This document shows positions 17,813 through 26,251 of a stretch of DNA of 64,000 bases, piece after piece. The notes under the pieces were generated by a model. That model had not been told where the DNA came from and ran no database searches. It saw only the letters and a program-made list of their open reading frames with translations. The position numbers were made by a program, and so were the translations under genes. The stretch is from positions 744,001 through 808,000 of the forward strand of contig NZ_PYJQ01000009.1 of NCBI RefSeq assembly GCF_003024605.1, written 5' to 3'. Each line of letters starts with the position of its first letter. Position 1 is the stretch's first letter. The stretch comes from Rhizobium sp. JAB6. Its GTDB lineage: Bacteria > Pseudomonadota > Alphaproteobacteria > Rhizobiales > Rhizobiaceae.

Positions 17813-18202
17813 TTGAGCGACGAAACCATCACACTCTACGAGGCGATCGGCGGCGACCGAACCGTGCGGGCGCTGACGGCGCGCTTTTACGACCTGATGG
17901 ACACGTTGCCGGAGGCAGCCAATTGCCGCGCCGTGCATCCGCCGAGCCTCGAGGGCTCACGGGAGAAATTCTACGAGTATCTGACCGGCTCTCTCGGCGG
18001 ACCGCAGCTCTATATCAAGAAGCGCGGCCATCCCCGCCTGCGCAGCCGCCACTTCGCTGCCGCCATCGGACCACAGGAGCGAGACGAATGGCTGCTGTGC
18101 TTCCGCCGCGCCATGGATGAAACCATCGGGAACGAAAAGCTGCGGGCCATCATCTGGGAGCCGGTAGAGCGTCTGGCCTTCCACATGCAGAACAGGGAAT
18201 GA
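17813..18202 (+). CDS. group II truncated haemoglobin (TTG start)
   Basis: A 129-residue 2-on-2 globin. Key positions are Tyr B10 (Y26), the proximal histidine F8 (H80, in RLRSRHFAAAIG) and Trp G8 (W93), a set typical of TrHb2 proteins that bind oxygen or nitric oxide. The TTG at 17813 is preferred: it follows AAAGGCG, and the globin begins directly after it. The only upstream ATG, at 17663, would overlap the LacI gene and add 50 unrelated residues. DUF423 follows 7 bp later. Confidence 0.85.
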   Translation: MSDETITLYEAIGGDRTVRALTARFYDLMDTLPEAANCRAVHPPSLEGSREKFYEYLTGSLGGPQLYIKKRGHPRLRSRHFAAAIGPQERDEWLLCFRRAMDETIGNEKLRAIIWEPVERLAFHMQNRE

Positions 18203-18209
18203 GGAAAAC

Positions 18210-18587
18210 ATGAGCATTGGCGGGATAATCCGTCCGGCCACCCTGTTTATCGCCGGCATCCTCGGCGGCGGCGGTGTCGCACTTGCCGCAGCCGCAACTC
18301 ATGGCGGCGACACGCATTTCCTCGGGGCAGCCTCCACCATGAGCCTTGCCCACGCCCCTGCCCTTTTGGCGCTCTATGCCGGCTACGATCGCATTCGCAC
18401 AGCGCCTGTGGCCGCAGTCCTGCTCGGATTGGGAACGCTGATCTTTGCCGGCGATCTGATCATCAGGCATTTCGGCGGCGGCTCGCTCTTTCCACTGGCT
18501 GCACCGACAGGAGGAATAGGCATGATCGCCGGCTGGGCGGCGATAGCGCTCGGCACATTCTTCAGGACGAGCCCGGCAAAGGCGTAA
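18210..18587 (+). CDS. DUF423 family membrane protein
   Basis: A 125-residue protein with four hydrophobic segments and the DUF423 pattern: AATHGG near residue 30, then GTLIFAGDL and LAAPTGGIGMIAGW in the C-terminal half. The family is widespread in bacteria (YgdD in E. coli) and has no firm function. It lies 7 bp after the truncated haemoglobin and is presumably co-transcribed. Confidence 0.85.
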   Translation: MSIGGIIRPATLFIAGILGGGGVALAAAATHGGDTHFLGAASTMSLAHAPALLALYAGYDRIRTAPVAAVLLGLGTLIFAGDLIIRHFGGGSLFPLAAPTGGIGMIAGWAAIALGTFFRTSPAKA

Positions 18588-18599
18588 CTATATCTCGGC

Positions 18600-18913
18600 C
18601 TAAATACCTGTAACGACAGCAAAACCTTCGAATTGCGGAGGCCCCCAGTAGAGCCGCTTGTTGTCGGCTGCATTGCGATGCGCCATGCGAAAATGTTCGG
18701 ATTTCGTCCAATTGATGAAAGCATCTTCGCTGTGCCAGGTCGTATGCGAGGAAAACAGGGTATAGCCCTCCTCCACGCTCGATTTTCCGCGCAGAAGGCG
18801 GAACTCGATAAACCTGGGACTTCCGACAGGCGGGAATCGCGCCTGCGCCAAACCTCTTCGAATTCGCCTTCCAAACCGATGACGACTTTGAAGCGGTTCA
18901 TGGCGATGTACAT
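18600..18913 (-). pseudogene. IsdG/HmuD-like haem-degrading monooxygenase, frameshifted
   Basis: The N-terminal part (MYIAMNRFKVVIGLEGEFEE...) begins at 18913, and the matching C-terminal part (EGYTLFSSHTTWHSEDAF..., ending 18600) continues in another frame. Joined at about 18804-18817 they give a ~103-residue antibiotic-biosynthesis-monooxygenase-type protein with the N/W/H set expected of haem-degrading enzymes (N6; W in SHTTWHS; H in FRMAH). One extra T in GGTTTATCGAG restores a single frame (PGFIEF). It is either a one-base deletion or a sequence error. It lies in the haem/TonB region and converges with DUF423. Confidence 0.75.
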
Positions 18914-18931
18914 GGCGACCTCGTTCGACGA

Positions 18932-19210
18932 TCAGACCTTCTTGCGGCGTGCGGCAGTCTTATCCACGGCGGGCCCAAAGGCAACGACATTTGCGCCATT
19001 GCGGCTCGCGTCATCGAGCGGCTGCTCCGGCGCCTCTCCTGGCTGCCGCGTCTTCCAGACGGGAAATGTCGTGACATTCGAAGCCCGCCGTTGTTCCTCG
19101 GCCCGGCGCATCAGCAATTCATGGAGTTCGGGCACCAGCCCATCGCCATTCTGTGCGGCCAGCTTGTGCAGGCCGATCAGCATGAACCCGTCAGGGCCAT
19201 TATCGATCAT
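18932..19210 (-). CDS. hypothetical protein, 92 aa
   Basis: A small soluble protein I do not recognise. The N-terminal half is a helical segment (GLHKLAAQNGDGLVPELHELLMRR); the C-terminal half is polar and ends in a basic RRKKV tail. Its ATG overlaps the stop of the DUF2325 gene by 4 bp (ATGA), so the two are translationally coupled and likely act together. A role in haem or iron handling is only suggested by location. Confidence 0.65.
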   Translation of the reverse strand: MIDNGPDGFMLIGLHKLAAQNGDGLVPELHELLMRRAEEQRRASNVTTFPVWKTRQPGEAPEQPLDDASRNGANVVAFGPAVDKTAARRKKV

Positions 19211-19605
19211 CTTGAAGCGTCTCGTTCTTTCATGGTCTGCAGCGCCCGTTCGAGGCTGGATTTGCTGCCATTACGCAAGGGAATGAACGCCTTGCCGAAT
19301 TTCTTGCAGCCAGTCTTCACGCGCAGGCAGGCATCATGGCTGATACAATCGATCGGGCAGAAGACGCAGTCGACCGATGGTAGCACCGTGTCGATGCGCG
19401 AGACTGCCTCGCGCAGACCGCCATCATGATGGATGAGCTCGGCACCGAAGTTGCTGGCGATCTGGCGCAGATGCGCCACCTGGCAATCGCGACCGCCGAC
19501 ATAGAGGAAGCTGCGCACATCGAGAGTGGATTTCCCGGAAACCTGCGCCCTTGTCTGCGCCTCGCGGCTCTCGCTGCCAGAATCCCTCTTCCCCTTACGC
19601 GCCAT
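19207..19605 (-). CDS. DUF2325 domain-containing protein
   Basis: A 132-residue protein. After a polar basic N-terminus (~25 residues) comes a Rossmann-like half (FLYVGGRDCQVAHLRQIA, then LIHHDGG), and then a cysteine-rich stretch C-x2-C-x3-C-x4-H-x2-C...C (CVFCPIDC, HDAC, GCKK) that could bind a metal. This matches the DUF2325 pattern. The function is unknown. It is the first gene of a pair with the 92-residue protein and lies between the haem monooxygenase remnant and tonB. Confidence 0.8.
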   Translation of the reverse strand: MARKGKRDSGSESREAQTRAQVSGKSTLDVRSFLYVGGRDCQVAHLRQIASNFGAELIHHDGGLREAVSRIDTVLPSVDCVFCPIDCISHDACLRVKTGCKKFGKAFIPLRNGSKSSLERALQTMKERDASR

Positions 19606-19736
19606 GCATCACCCGTTTGCTGGTTGCTCTTCCATGCTCGATTCCACCGAGCATGGGGCGACCTTAATAAACATGAGTTTGGGAGTAAAGTATAAAGTTG
19701 AGAATTTAAATCATATTTAGACGAGAGAAGCGGCTG

Positions 19737-20984
19737 TTATCGCCCTCCGACCTGAACCGCCTGAGTGAACGGCCAGGTCGGCCTACCCCATTCGGAAGGC
19801 AGCGATGGAAATGGAGCGGCCTTCCGCACTTGCTCGATCACAGCCTGGTCCAAGCCGGAATCTCCGGAACTGCGCGCAACGGAGAGAGACCGAAGCTCGC
19901 CGTCCGAACCGATCGTCAAACGCACGACGAGCGTCAGGCCCTTCTCATATTTTGATGATACGCGCTGCACATAGCGTTTGATGCGGGCCTGCACCTTGCC
20001 TGTATAGTTTGCAATCGCCGCATCGCCTGAGCCGGTCCTGCGAGCATTCAGCTGTGAATTGTTATCGGATTGCGCGTTCTCCGTGCCGTCGACCGATCCC
20101 CTCTTGGAATCCTGATCGTTTTGTCCACGCGATCCGGATTTCGTCTTAGCCACCTTTGCGGCGAGCTTTTTCACTTCCTTCGGCCGTTCAACCGGCTTCG
20201 GCTTCTCGACAGGGGTTACGACCGCTGCGGGCGGTTCGATCGGCTGCGCCTCCGCAACCCGGGTCTCCACCGGCTGCACCGGTTCAGTTGGCTGGACGAT
20301 CGTCGTCTCGGCCGGTGTCTGCGTCGCCAAAATCTGCGGCTGTTCCGGAGCCACCTCCATCGGCTGAGCCTGCTCGACGGATTGGACGGGTTCAACGGTT
20401 TGCATCTGCGGTGTTTCCGCCTCCTGCGGCTGAACGACATTCGGCTGCGGCGGTTGCGCCTGTTCGGGCGTGACTTCAGTCGGCTGCACCGGCTGCGGCT
20501 GCACGGCCGCTACCTGTTCTGGTTCGAGCTGCGGGGGTTCCTCGCCCGTAGCCATCTGGTCGGTGTCGGAATTGCCGATCATGATGACGCTGACGGTATC
20601 GCCCGCCTCTTCCTGCGCTTCCTCAGGCGTCGCTACGAAAGTGAACAACAATATCGTGATGATCGCAGCATGAAACAGGCAGGATCCGACGCCGGAGAAA
20701 AGCAGCGACGTCCTGCGCCCAGCAACGGTTTCACCCGACCTTTCAGGCAGCGCCTCTATCGGCAGGTGCTCGGCCGTCTCAATCGGCGCAGCCTCTGCCG
20801 GATGCTCCGGATAGGAGCTGATTTGTGTGAAACGGCTGTAGTGCGCCACGGCTTCGGCCGCCGGGGGTCGCGCTACGCCATCGAGGCCGCTCAGTTCGTG
20901 GCCGGGCAGCACGCTCGGATAGTTGTCATTCAAGCCGCCGTTGGCGCGGCGTTTCATGGAAACTTTCGCCGAGCGCATTGCCAT
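19737..20984 (-). CDS. tonB: TonB family energy-transducing protein
   Basis: A 415-residue protein. A ~90-residue cytosolic N-terminus precedes a single membrane helix (FHAAIITILLFTF, ~105-125). A long periplasmic linker rich in Pro, Gln, Glu and Val (~150-260) follows, then a basic KPKPVERPKEV region, and the TonB C-terminal domain over the last ~90 residues (ARIKRYVQRV, then VRLTIGSDGELRS). TonB passes proton-motive energy to outer-membrane receptors for haem and siderophores. It begins 4 bp after the upstream small secreted protein and sits head-to-head with the hmu operon. Confidence 0.92.
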   Translation of the reverse strand: MAMRSAKVSMKRRANGGLNDNYPSVLPGHELSGLDGVARPPAAEAVAHYSRFTQISSYPEHPAEAAPIETAEHLPIEALPERSGETVAGRRTSLLFSGVGSCLFHAAIITILLFTFVATPEEAQEEAGDTVSVIMIGNSDTDQMATGEEPPQLEPEQVAAVQPQPVQPTEVTPEQAQPPQPNVVQPQEAETPQMQTVEPVQSVEQAQPMEVAPEQPQILATQTPAETTIVQPTEPVQPVETRVAEAQPIEPPAAVVTPVEKPKPVERPKEVKKLAAKVAKTKSGSRGQNDQDSKRGSVDGTENAQSDNNSQLNARRTGSGDAAIANYTGKVQARIKRYVQRVSSKYEKGLTLVVRLTIGSDGELRSLSVARSSGDSGLDQAVIEQVRKAAPFPSLPSEWGRPTWPFTQAVQVGGR

Positions 20985-20988
20985 GGCT

Positions 20989-21447
20989 TCAGCCTTCGAA
21001 GGGAACCGATGTCTGCGAACGCGTGGCTAGAGCGGCCTTGCACTCACCCGCCGCCGGACCGTCGCAGACCGGCGTGTCATTGATGATGATGCGGGAGACC
21101 GTTTCGCACTTGAGGCCCGGCATATCGAATTGCCGCACCCGCTTCTTGCCGAGCGGTAGGTCACGGAAATCAAGCACCGTAACCCGGTCGACGGCATTCT
21201 TGTCGTTGAAGAAGGCAAGCTCGAAAGAGATCTTGTTGATCGGTGTCGCCATATCGTTTTCGGCAACGAAGGTCATCATGCATCCCTTCTGGGAGGGAGC
21301 CAATGCATTGAGCTCGACAGTGAGCTTGTGCGCAGCCGATGCGGGTGCCGCAGCATTCGCATTCTGAGCGAAAGCGGAAACAGAAGATGCGGCGGCAAAC
21401 AGCCCCGAGGCAGCGAGCGCCAAGATCGTTTTCGTCAGCATCGGCAT
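20989..21447 (-). CDS. conserved secreted protein encoded with tonB
   Basis: A 152-residue protein with a cleavable signal peptide (MPMLTKTILALAASGLFAAA, cut near FAQ). The mature part has three or four cysteines (GCMM, GLKC, VCDG, GECK) that could form disulfides. It has no family name I can give with confidence. Start 21447 is chosen because AGGAG lies directly upstream and the signal peptide begins there. It is the first gene of the tonB transcript and faces hmuP across the divergent promoter region, so it probably works in haem uptake. Confidence 0.75.
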   Translation of the reverse strand: MPMLTKTILALAASGLFAAASSVSAFAQNANAAAPASAAHKLTVELNALAPSQKGCMMTFVAENDMATPINKISFELAFFNDKNAVDRVTVLDFRDLPLGKKRVRQFDMPGLKCETVSRIIINDTPVCDGPAAGECKAALATRSQTSVPFEG

Positions 21448-21517
21448 GTCTCCTGAAGGTTTGACACCACTCGCCCGACCCAGCGCGGCCTGGGCGTGTA
21501 TCGTCAAAAAATTTAAA

Positions 21518-21574
21518 CTTGACTCTGTAAGTATCCTATTGTGTGTTTATGAAACCATGAGTATGAGAGTCAAG
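21518..21574. promoter_or_regulatory. divergent promoter region with CTTGACTC/GAGTCAAG inverted repeat
   Basis: CTTGACTC at 21518-21525 and its exact complement GAGTCAAG at 21567-21574 place TTGACT -35-like boxes on both strands, one firing toward hmuP and one toward the tonB pair. The minus-strand box is followed after 17 bp by ATAAAC. The symmetry also fits a shared iron-responsive operator, but I cannot assign Irr or RirA from sequence. Confidence 0.45.
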
Positions 21575-21634
21575 ATAAATTTGGCCGCGCAATGGTTCGG
21601 CCCCCGATGAATTTTTCAGGCAAAACTAAACAGG

Positions 21635-21808
21635 ATGATTGCTGAAAAGACCCCAACGCCGCCGGTGCAATGCATGGCCGCACCACAGATACGAATTGTC
21701 GAGAGCACGGATATTTTCCGGGGCCAGAGCGAAATCATGATCAAGCACGAGGGCGTCATCTACCGCATGAAGATTACGCGCCAGGGCAAACTCATACTGA
21801 ACAAATAG
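21635..21808 (+). CDS. hmuP: haem uptake regulator/protein HmuP (HemP family), 57 aa
   Basis: A 57-residue ORF: MIAEKTPTPP..., then RIVESTDIFRGQSEIMI and ending in RMKITRQGKLILNK, the HemP/HmuP pattern (core 'GxxEIxIxHxGxxYRLRxTRxGKLILTK'). In rhizobia HmuP activates haem-receptor genes together with Irr. It lies just before hmuS, as expected, and is the first gene of the hmu operon; hmuS starts 9 bp after its stop. Confidence 0.9.
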   Translation: MIAEKTPTPPVQCMAAPQIRIVESTDIFRGQSEIMIKHEGVIYRMKITRQGKLILNK

Positions 21809-21817
21809 GCATGACAG

Positions 21818-22873
21818 ATGACTGAGACGACCAGACCGACCCCAGCCGAAATCCGGGCCTTCCGCACCGAGAACCCCAAGATGCGCGAGCGCGACATCGC
21901 CGCCCGCCTCAATATTTCCGAAGCCGCTCTTGTGGCGGCGGAAGTCGGCATCTCTGCCATCCGCATCGACCCCAGCGTCGATCGCTTCCTGGAGCGGATC
22001 GCCTCGCTCGGCGAGATCATGGCGCTGTCGCGCAACGAAAGCGCCGTGCACGAGAAAATCGGCGTCTATGAGAACATGAAATTCGGCGCGCAGGCGGCGA
22101 TCGTGCTTGGCGAGAATATCGATCTTCGCATCTTCCCGAAGCGCTGGGTGCACGGCTTTGCCGTCACAAAGACGGATGGCGATCAGAAGAGGCTGAGCCT
22201 GCAATTCTTCGACAAGGCCGGCGATGCCGTCCACAAGGTGCATCTGCGCCCTGCCTCGAATGTCGATGCCTATCACGCTATGGTCGCCGAGCTGCGCGTC
22301 GATGATCAGTCGCAGGAGTTCGTCGAAGATCGTTCAGGCCATGACAATGGCGCAACGGATGGCGACGTGAGCCGCGACGAATTGCGCGACCACTGGAGCC
22401 GCATGACCGATACGCACGAATTCTTCGGCATGCTGAAGAAGCTGAAGATCGGCCGCCAGGACGCGATCCGCACCGTCGGCGACGATTATGCGTGGAAGCT
22501 GGACGCCGGCGGTGTTGCCGAAATGATGCACGCCTGCGTGCGCGAGGGCCTGCCGATCATGTGCTTCGTCGCCAACGAGGGCACCGTACAAATCCATTCC
22601 GGCCCAATCCACAACGTGCAGACCATGGGTCCATGGATCAATGTCATGGATCCGACCTTCCATCTGCATCTGCGGCTGGATCACATCGCCGAGACCTGGG
22701 CCGTGCGCAAGCCGACCAAGGACGGCCATGTCACCTCGCTGGAGGCCTACAATGCCAAGGGCGAGATGATCATCCAGTTCTTCGGCAAGCGGAAGGAAGG
22801 CTTCGATGAACGCCCCGATTGGCGTGCCATCATGGAAAGCCTGACAAGAGCCGGCACCTGCGTCGCCGCATAA
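21818..22873 (+). CDS. hmuS: haemin-degrading factor / haem chaperone HmuS
   Basis: A 351-residue protein of the HemS/HmuS/ChuS family, built as two similar halves. Visible hallmarks are the N-terminal AEIRAFRTENPKMRERDIAARLNISEA-type segment and the C-terminal IHSGPI...TMGPWINVMDPTFHLHL region, which carries haem-contacting residues. It receives or degrades haem in the cytosol after ABC import. It is the second gene of the hmuPSTUV operon. Confidence 0.95.
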   Translation: MTETTRPTPAEIRAFRTENPKMRERDIAARLNISEAALVAAEVGISAIRIDPSVDRFLERIASLGEIMALSRNESAVHEKIGVYENMKFGAQAAIVLGENIDLRIFPKRWVHGFAVTKTDGDQKRLSLQFFDKAGDAVHKVHLRPASNVDAYHAMVAELRVDDQSQEFVEDRSGHDNGATDGDVSRDELRDHWSRMTDTHEFFGMLKKLKIGRQDAIRTVGDDYAWKLDAGGVAEMMHACVREGLPIMCFVANEGTVQIHSGPIHNVQTMGPWINVMDPTFHLHLRLDHIAETWAVRKPTKDGHVTSLEAYNAKGEMIIQFFGKRKEGFDERPDWRAIMESLTRAGTCVAA

Positions 22874-22883
22874 GAGATGGTGC

Positions 22884-23819
22884 ATGATGATATTTAAGAA
22901 TCTTAAGCACATCAGACAACGGGAAATCGCCCTGATCATAGGGGTGATGGCTCTGCCGCTCCTGCCGGCCAATCCGACCGCCGGCCTTGGCAGCTTCGTG
23001 CGTCACACGCATGCTGCCGAGGCGGCACCGAAGATCGGTACCTCACGCCTCGTCACCATCGGCGGCGATGTCACCGAAATCGTCTATGCGCTTGGCGAAG
23101 AGAATCGGCTCATCGCCCGCGATTCCACCAGCCTTTATCCCAAGGAAGCGGCCAAGCTTCCCGATGTCGGCTATATGCGCGCGCTATCGCCGGAAGGCAT
23201 TCTGGCCGTCAATCCGACCGCCATCATCGCCGTCGAAGGCTCCGGCCCGCCGGAAGCCTTGGCCGTGCTGCGCAATGCCAGCCTGCCTTTCGAGACCGTG
23301 CCGCAGGCCTATGATCGCGATGGCATTCTGGAGAAGATCGTCGTCGTCGGCACACTGCTTGGCGTGCCGGACAAGGCAGAGGCCCTGAAGGACAGGGTCG
23401 CCGCCGATCTCGATGCCGCGATCAACGATTCCGCCAAGCGCCCGGAAGCCGAGCGCAAGCGCGTGCTCTTCGTGCTGAGCAGCCAGAACGGCAAGATCAT
23501 GGCTTCGGGCACCAACACGGCTGCGGACGGCATCATCAAGCTGACAGGCGCCATCAATGCGATCAGCGGCTTCTCCGGCTACAAGCCGGTGACGGACGAA
23601 GCGATCATCGAGGCCAAGCCGGACGTCATCCTGATCATGGATCGCGAGGGGCCGCTATCGATATCGAACGAGGACCTGCTGAAACAGCCCGCCATTTCGT
23701 TGACGCCGGCCGCGAGTCAAAAGGCGATCGTGCGCATGGACGGCCTGCACCTGCTCGGCTTCGGACCGCGCACGGCCAGCGCCATCCGAGAGCTGAACGC
23801 GGCGATCTACGGAGGCTGA
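22884..23819 (+). CDS. hmuT: haemin ABC transporter substrate-binding protein HmuT
   Basis: A 311-residue periplasmic binding protein of the helical-backbone (cluster A-II) type. The N-terminus has a short membrane-targeting segment (EIALIIGVMALPLLPA), and the mature part begins with TSRLVTIGGDVTEIVYALG, typical of haem and siderophore binding proteins. It delivers haem to HmuU. It overlaps no neighbour: hmuS ends 10 bp before and hmuU starts 1 bp after. Confidence 0.93.
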   Translation: MMIFKNLKHIRQREIALIIGVMALPLLPANPTAGLGSFVRHTHAAEAAPKIGTSRLVTIGGDVTEIVYALGEENRLIARDSTSLYPKEAAKLPDVGYMRALSPEGILAVNPTAIIAVEGSGPPEALAVLRNASLPFETVPQAYDRDGILEKIVVVGTLLGVPDKAEALKDRVAADLDAAINDSAKRPEAERKRVLFVLSSQNGKIMASGTNTAADGIIKLTGAINAISGFSGYKPVTDEAIIEAKPDVILIMDREGPLSISNEDLLKQPAISLTPAASQKAIVRMDGLHLLGFGPRTASAIRELNAAIYGG

Positions 23820-23820
23820 C

Positions 23821-24930
23821 GTGGCATTCAACCATGCCACGGCAGGGCTGAAGCAGATGCCGCAAATCACGGCACGCCGACCCGAAGGGGATCGCACCGC
23901 CCTGGCAATCCTTGTCCTCGCCGGCCTCGTCCTGGTTTCGGCCGCTGCCCTTCTCTTCTCGATCACGACGGGCGCGTCGAATGCTTCGGTCATCGACGTA
24001 ATAACGGGTATGATGAGCGGCGGCGCGGAAAGCACCCTCAGCATCCGCGACCGCATCGTCATTTTCGACATCCGCCTGCCGCGCGCCGTCCTCGGCTTCC
24101 TGATCGGCGGAGGGCTGGCGGTTTCGGGTGCTGTCATGCAAGGCCTTTTCCGCAATCCGCTCGCCGATCCCGGCTTGATCGGCGTCTCCGCTGGCTCCAG
24201 TCTCGGGGCGGTCGCCATGATCGTCCTCCGCGGCGGCGTACTTGCATCCGTGGCACATTTCTTCGGCATTTACGCTCTGCCCATCGCCGCCTTCATCGGC
24301 GGGCTGGCAACGACGATACTGCTTTATAAAGTCGCGACGCGGCACGGGCAGACCTCCATCGCGACCATGCTGCTCGCCGGCATCGCGCTCGGTTCGCTTG
24401 CGCTGGCGGTGACCGGAATCCTGATCTACATGGCCGACGACCGGCAATTGCGAGACCTCACCTTCTGGAGCATGGGGTCGCTGGCGGGCTCGACCTGGAG
24501 CAAGGTCGCGGGTGCCGGCCCCATCATCATCCTTTCCCTAATGCCCCTGCCCTTCATGGCGCGCGGGCTGAATGCGCTGACGCTCGGTGAAGCGGCCGCC
24601 TTCCACATGGGAATATCGGTGCAGCGGCTGAAGAATATTGCAATCGTCAGCGTTGCCGCGGCGGTCGGCGCCTCCGTCGCCGTCAGTGGCGGCATAGGCT
24701 TTGTCGGCATCGTCGTACCGCACATTCTGCGCATGGTGATCGGGCCGGATCATCGCTTCCTGCTGCCTGCCTCCGCGCTGCTCGGCGGCTCGTTGCTGGT
24801 CGTGGCCGATGTCGTTGCCCGCACCATCGTTTCTCCGGCCGAGCTGCCGATCGGCATTCTCACGGCCGGTGTCGGCGGTCCCTTCTTCCTGTGGATGCTG
24901 CTGAGACAGCGCTCGCGCCTCAGCCTGTGA
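23821..24930 (+). CDS. hmuU: haemin ABC transporter permease HmuU (FecCD type)
   Basis: A 369-residue permease with about ten helices of the FecCD/BtuC family. Marks include the IRLPRAVLGFLIGGGLAVSG and GIGFVGIVVPHILRM segments, the latter the coupling loop for the ATPase. The open frame begins with GTG at 23821, directly after hmuT; an in-frame ATG at 23857 is an alternative start. It forms the homodimeric haem channel of the inner membrane. Confidence 0.93.
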   Translation: MAFNHATAGLKQMPQITARRPEGDRTALAILVLAGLVLVSAAALLFSITTGASNASVIDVITGMMSGGAESTLSIRDRIVIFDIRLPRAVLGFLIGGGLAVSGAVMQGLFRNPLADPGLIGVSAGSSLGAVAMIVLRGGVLASVAHFFGIYALPIAAFIGGLATTILLYKVATRHGQTSIATMLLAGIALGSLALAVTGILIYMADDRQLRDLTFWSMGSLAGSTWSKVAGAGPIIILSLMPLPFMARGLNALTLGEAAAFHMGISVQRLKNIAIVSVAAAVGASVAVSGGIGFVGIVVPHILRMVIGPDHRFLLPASALLGGSLLVVADVVARTIVSPAELPIGILTAGVGGPFFLWMLLRQRSRLSL

Positions 24931-24937
24931 GTTCGCG

Positions 24938-25727
24938 ATGATCGATGTTTCCAATCTGAGCGTCCGGCTTGCCGGCAAGCCGGTCGTTCAGGACATATCC
25001 TTCACGGCCGAGGCCGGAACGCTGACGGCAATCTGCGGACCGAACGGCTCCGGCAAGACCACCACGATGAAAGCCATTTCCGGTGAACTCGCCTATCGCG
25101 GCAGCGCTCGAATGAACGGCGCCGAGATCGCCGGCCTCGCGGCCTGGCAGCTTGCCGAAATGCGCGGCGTCCTGCCGCAGGCAAGCTCGATATCCTTTCC
25201 CTTCACCGTCCGCGAGATCGTGCGCATGGGCCTGACAAGCGGGCGCAACCGTCATCCCGATCAAACCGATCGTATCGCGATGGAGGCGCTCGCCGCCGTC
25301 GATCTCGGCGGCTTCGAAGGGCGGCTCTATCAGGCGCTCTCCGGCGGCGAACAGCAACGGGTGCAGCTCGCCCGCGTGCTGTGCCAGATTTCCGAGCCGG
25401 TCATGGACGGGAGACCGTGTTGGCTACTTCTCGACGAGCCGGTCTCCAGCCTGGATATCCCATCAGCTCACTATCATGACACTTGCCCGGCAATTCTGCC
25501 GGCGCGGTGGCGGCGTCATCGCCGTCATGCATGACCTCAACCTTACTGCACTTTTTGCCGATCGGATAGTTCTGCTGAAGAGCGGCCGGCTGCAGGCCAA
25601 GGGTTCGGTCCAGGACGTGCTGACCGATCGGCATCTTCAGGATGTGTTCGGATGCAATTTACGGGTCAATCGCGTTCCCGCCGATGGTGCTCCATTCGTC
25701 CTCGCACATAGCGCGCTGGAGGACTGA
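24938..25727 (+). pseudogene. hmuV: haemin ABC transporter ATP-binding protein HmuV, frameshifted
   Basis: The first frame (24938 on) carries Walker A (GPNGSGKTT), the signature LSGGEQQR and Walker B (WLLLDEPVSSLDI), then breaks at about 25458-25461, where GATATC-C-CATCAG shifts the frame. The second frame continues without loss: LTIMTLARQF, the H-loop VMHDLNL and the C-terminus ending at 25727. The gene is otherwise full length (~260 residues). A two-base loss, or a one-base gain, explains it. If real, the ATPase would lack its H-loop and haem import by HmuTUV would fail. Confidence 0.88.
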
Positions 25728-25750
25728 GAACTCTCCGTCCGCCGGCTCCT

Positions 25751-25776
25751 GGAACCTTTTGTTGCATCCGCGCGTT
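25751..25776 (+). promoter_or_regulatory. candidate sigma-EcfG promoter (GGAAC-N17-CGTT)
   Basis: GGAAC at 25751-25755 and CGTT at 25773-25776 are 17 bp apart, matching the general-stress sigma factor consensus. It lies 116 bp upstream of the DUF883 gene at 25892. The same elements with a 16-bp spacer precede phyR and the sensor kinase in this window. Confidence 0.65.
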
Positions 25777-25891
25777 GAGAGCGGGTGATCGGAATCGATG
25801 TTCCGAAGGCTATCGGTGCGTCAAGGGACCTCCGATCATCGCGAATAACAGGTGCCTTCAGGTGCCGAAGCAAAGCGAAAGGGAGCTGAAC

Positions 25892-26242
25892 ATGGCTACA
25901 TCCATCCTTCATTCGGCGCGCGGCAAGCGCAATGGCAGCAGCCTGCACGATGTCGAGGCAAGCATCGAAGATCAGATCGAATCGCTGCGCGAAGAAGTTG
26001 CAGCCTTCGCCAAGCTGCTCGGGGAGAGCGGCGCAAGGCATGGTAGGAAGTTGCGCGCAACTGCCGAGTCCAATTTGGACGATCTGACCGTTCGCGGCGA
26101 AGAGCTGCTGCGTGATCTGCAGCGCGGCTATGCGAGAGGTTCGCGCGAAGTGCGCAGGACCGTACGTCAGCATCCCGTCGCCACCATCGGCGCGGCGGCT
26201 GCATTCGGCCTTGCGGTTGCCCTGCTTCTGTCTCGCCGCTAG
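25892..26242 (+). CDS. DUF883 (ElaB/YqjD-like) membrane-anchored protein
   Basis: A 116-residue protein. A polar, coiled-coil-prone region (~20-85; HDVEASIEDQIESLREEVAAF) is followed by a basic linker (REVRRTVRQHP) and a C-terminal membrane helix (GAAAAFGLAVALLLSRR), the ElaB/YqjD architecture. Those E. coli proteins associate with ribosomes or membrane in stationary phase. Start 25892 has AAAGGGAGC upstream. It is followed after 9 bp by a second membrane protein and lies behind a candidate EcfG promoter, so general-stress induction is likely. Confidence 0.83.
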   Translation: MATSILHSARGKRNGSSLHDVEASIEDQIESLREEVAAFAKLLGESGARHGRKLRATAESNLDDLTVRGEELLRDLQRGYARGSREVRRTVRQHPVATIGAAAAFGLAVALLLSRR

Positions 26243-26251
26243 GGTGGCGGG

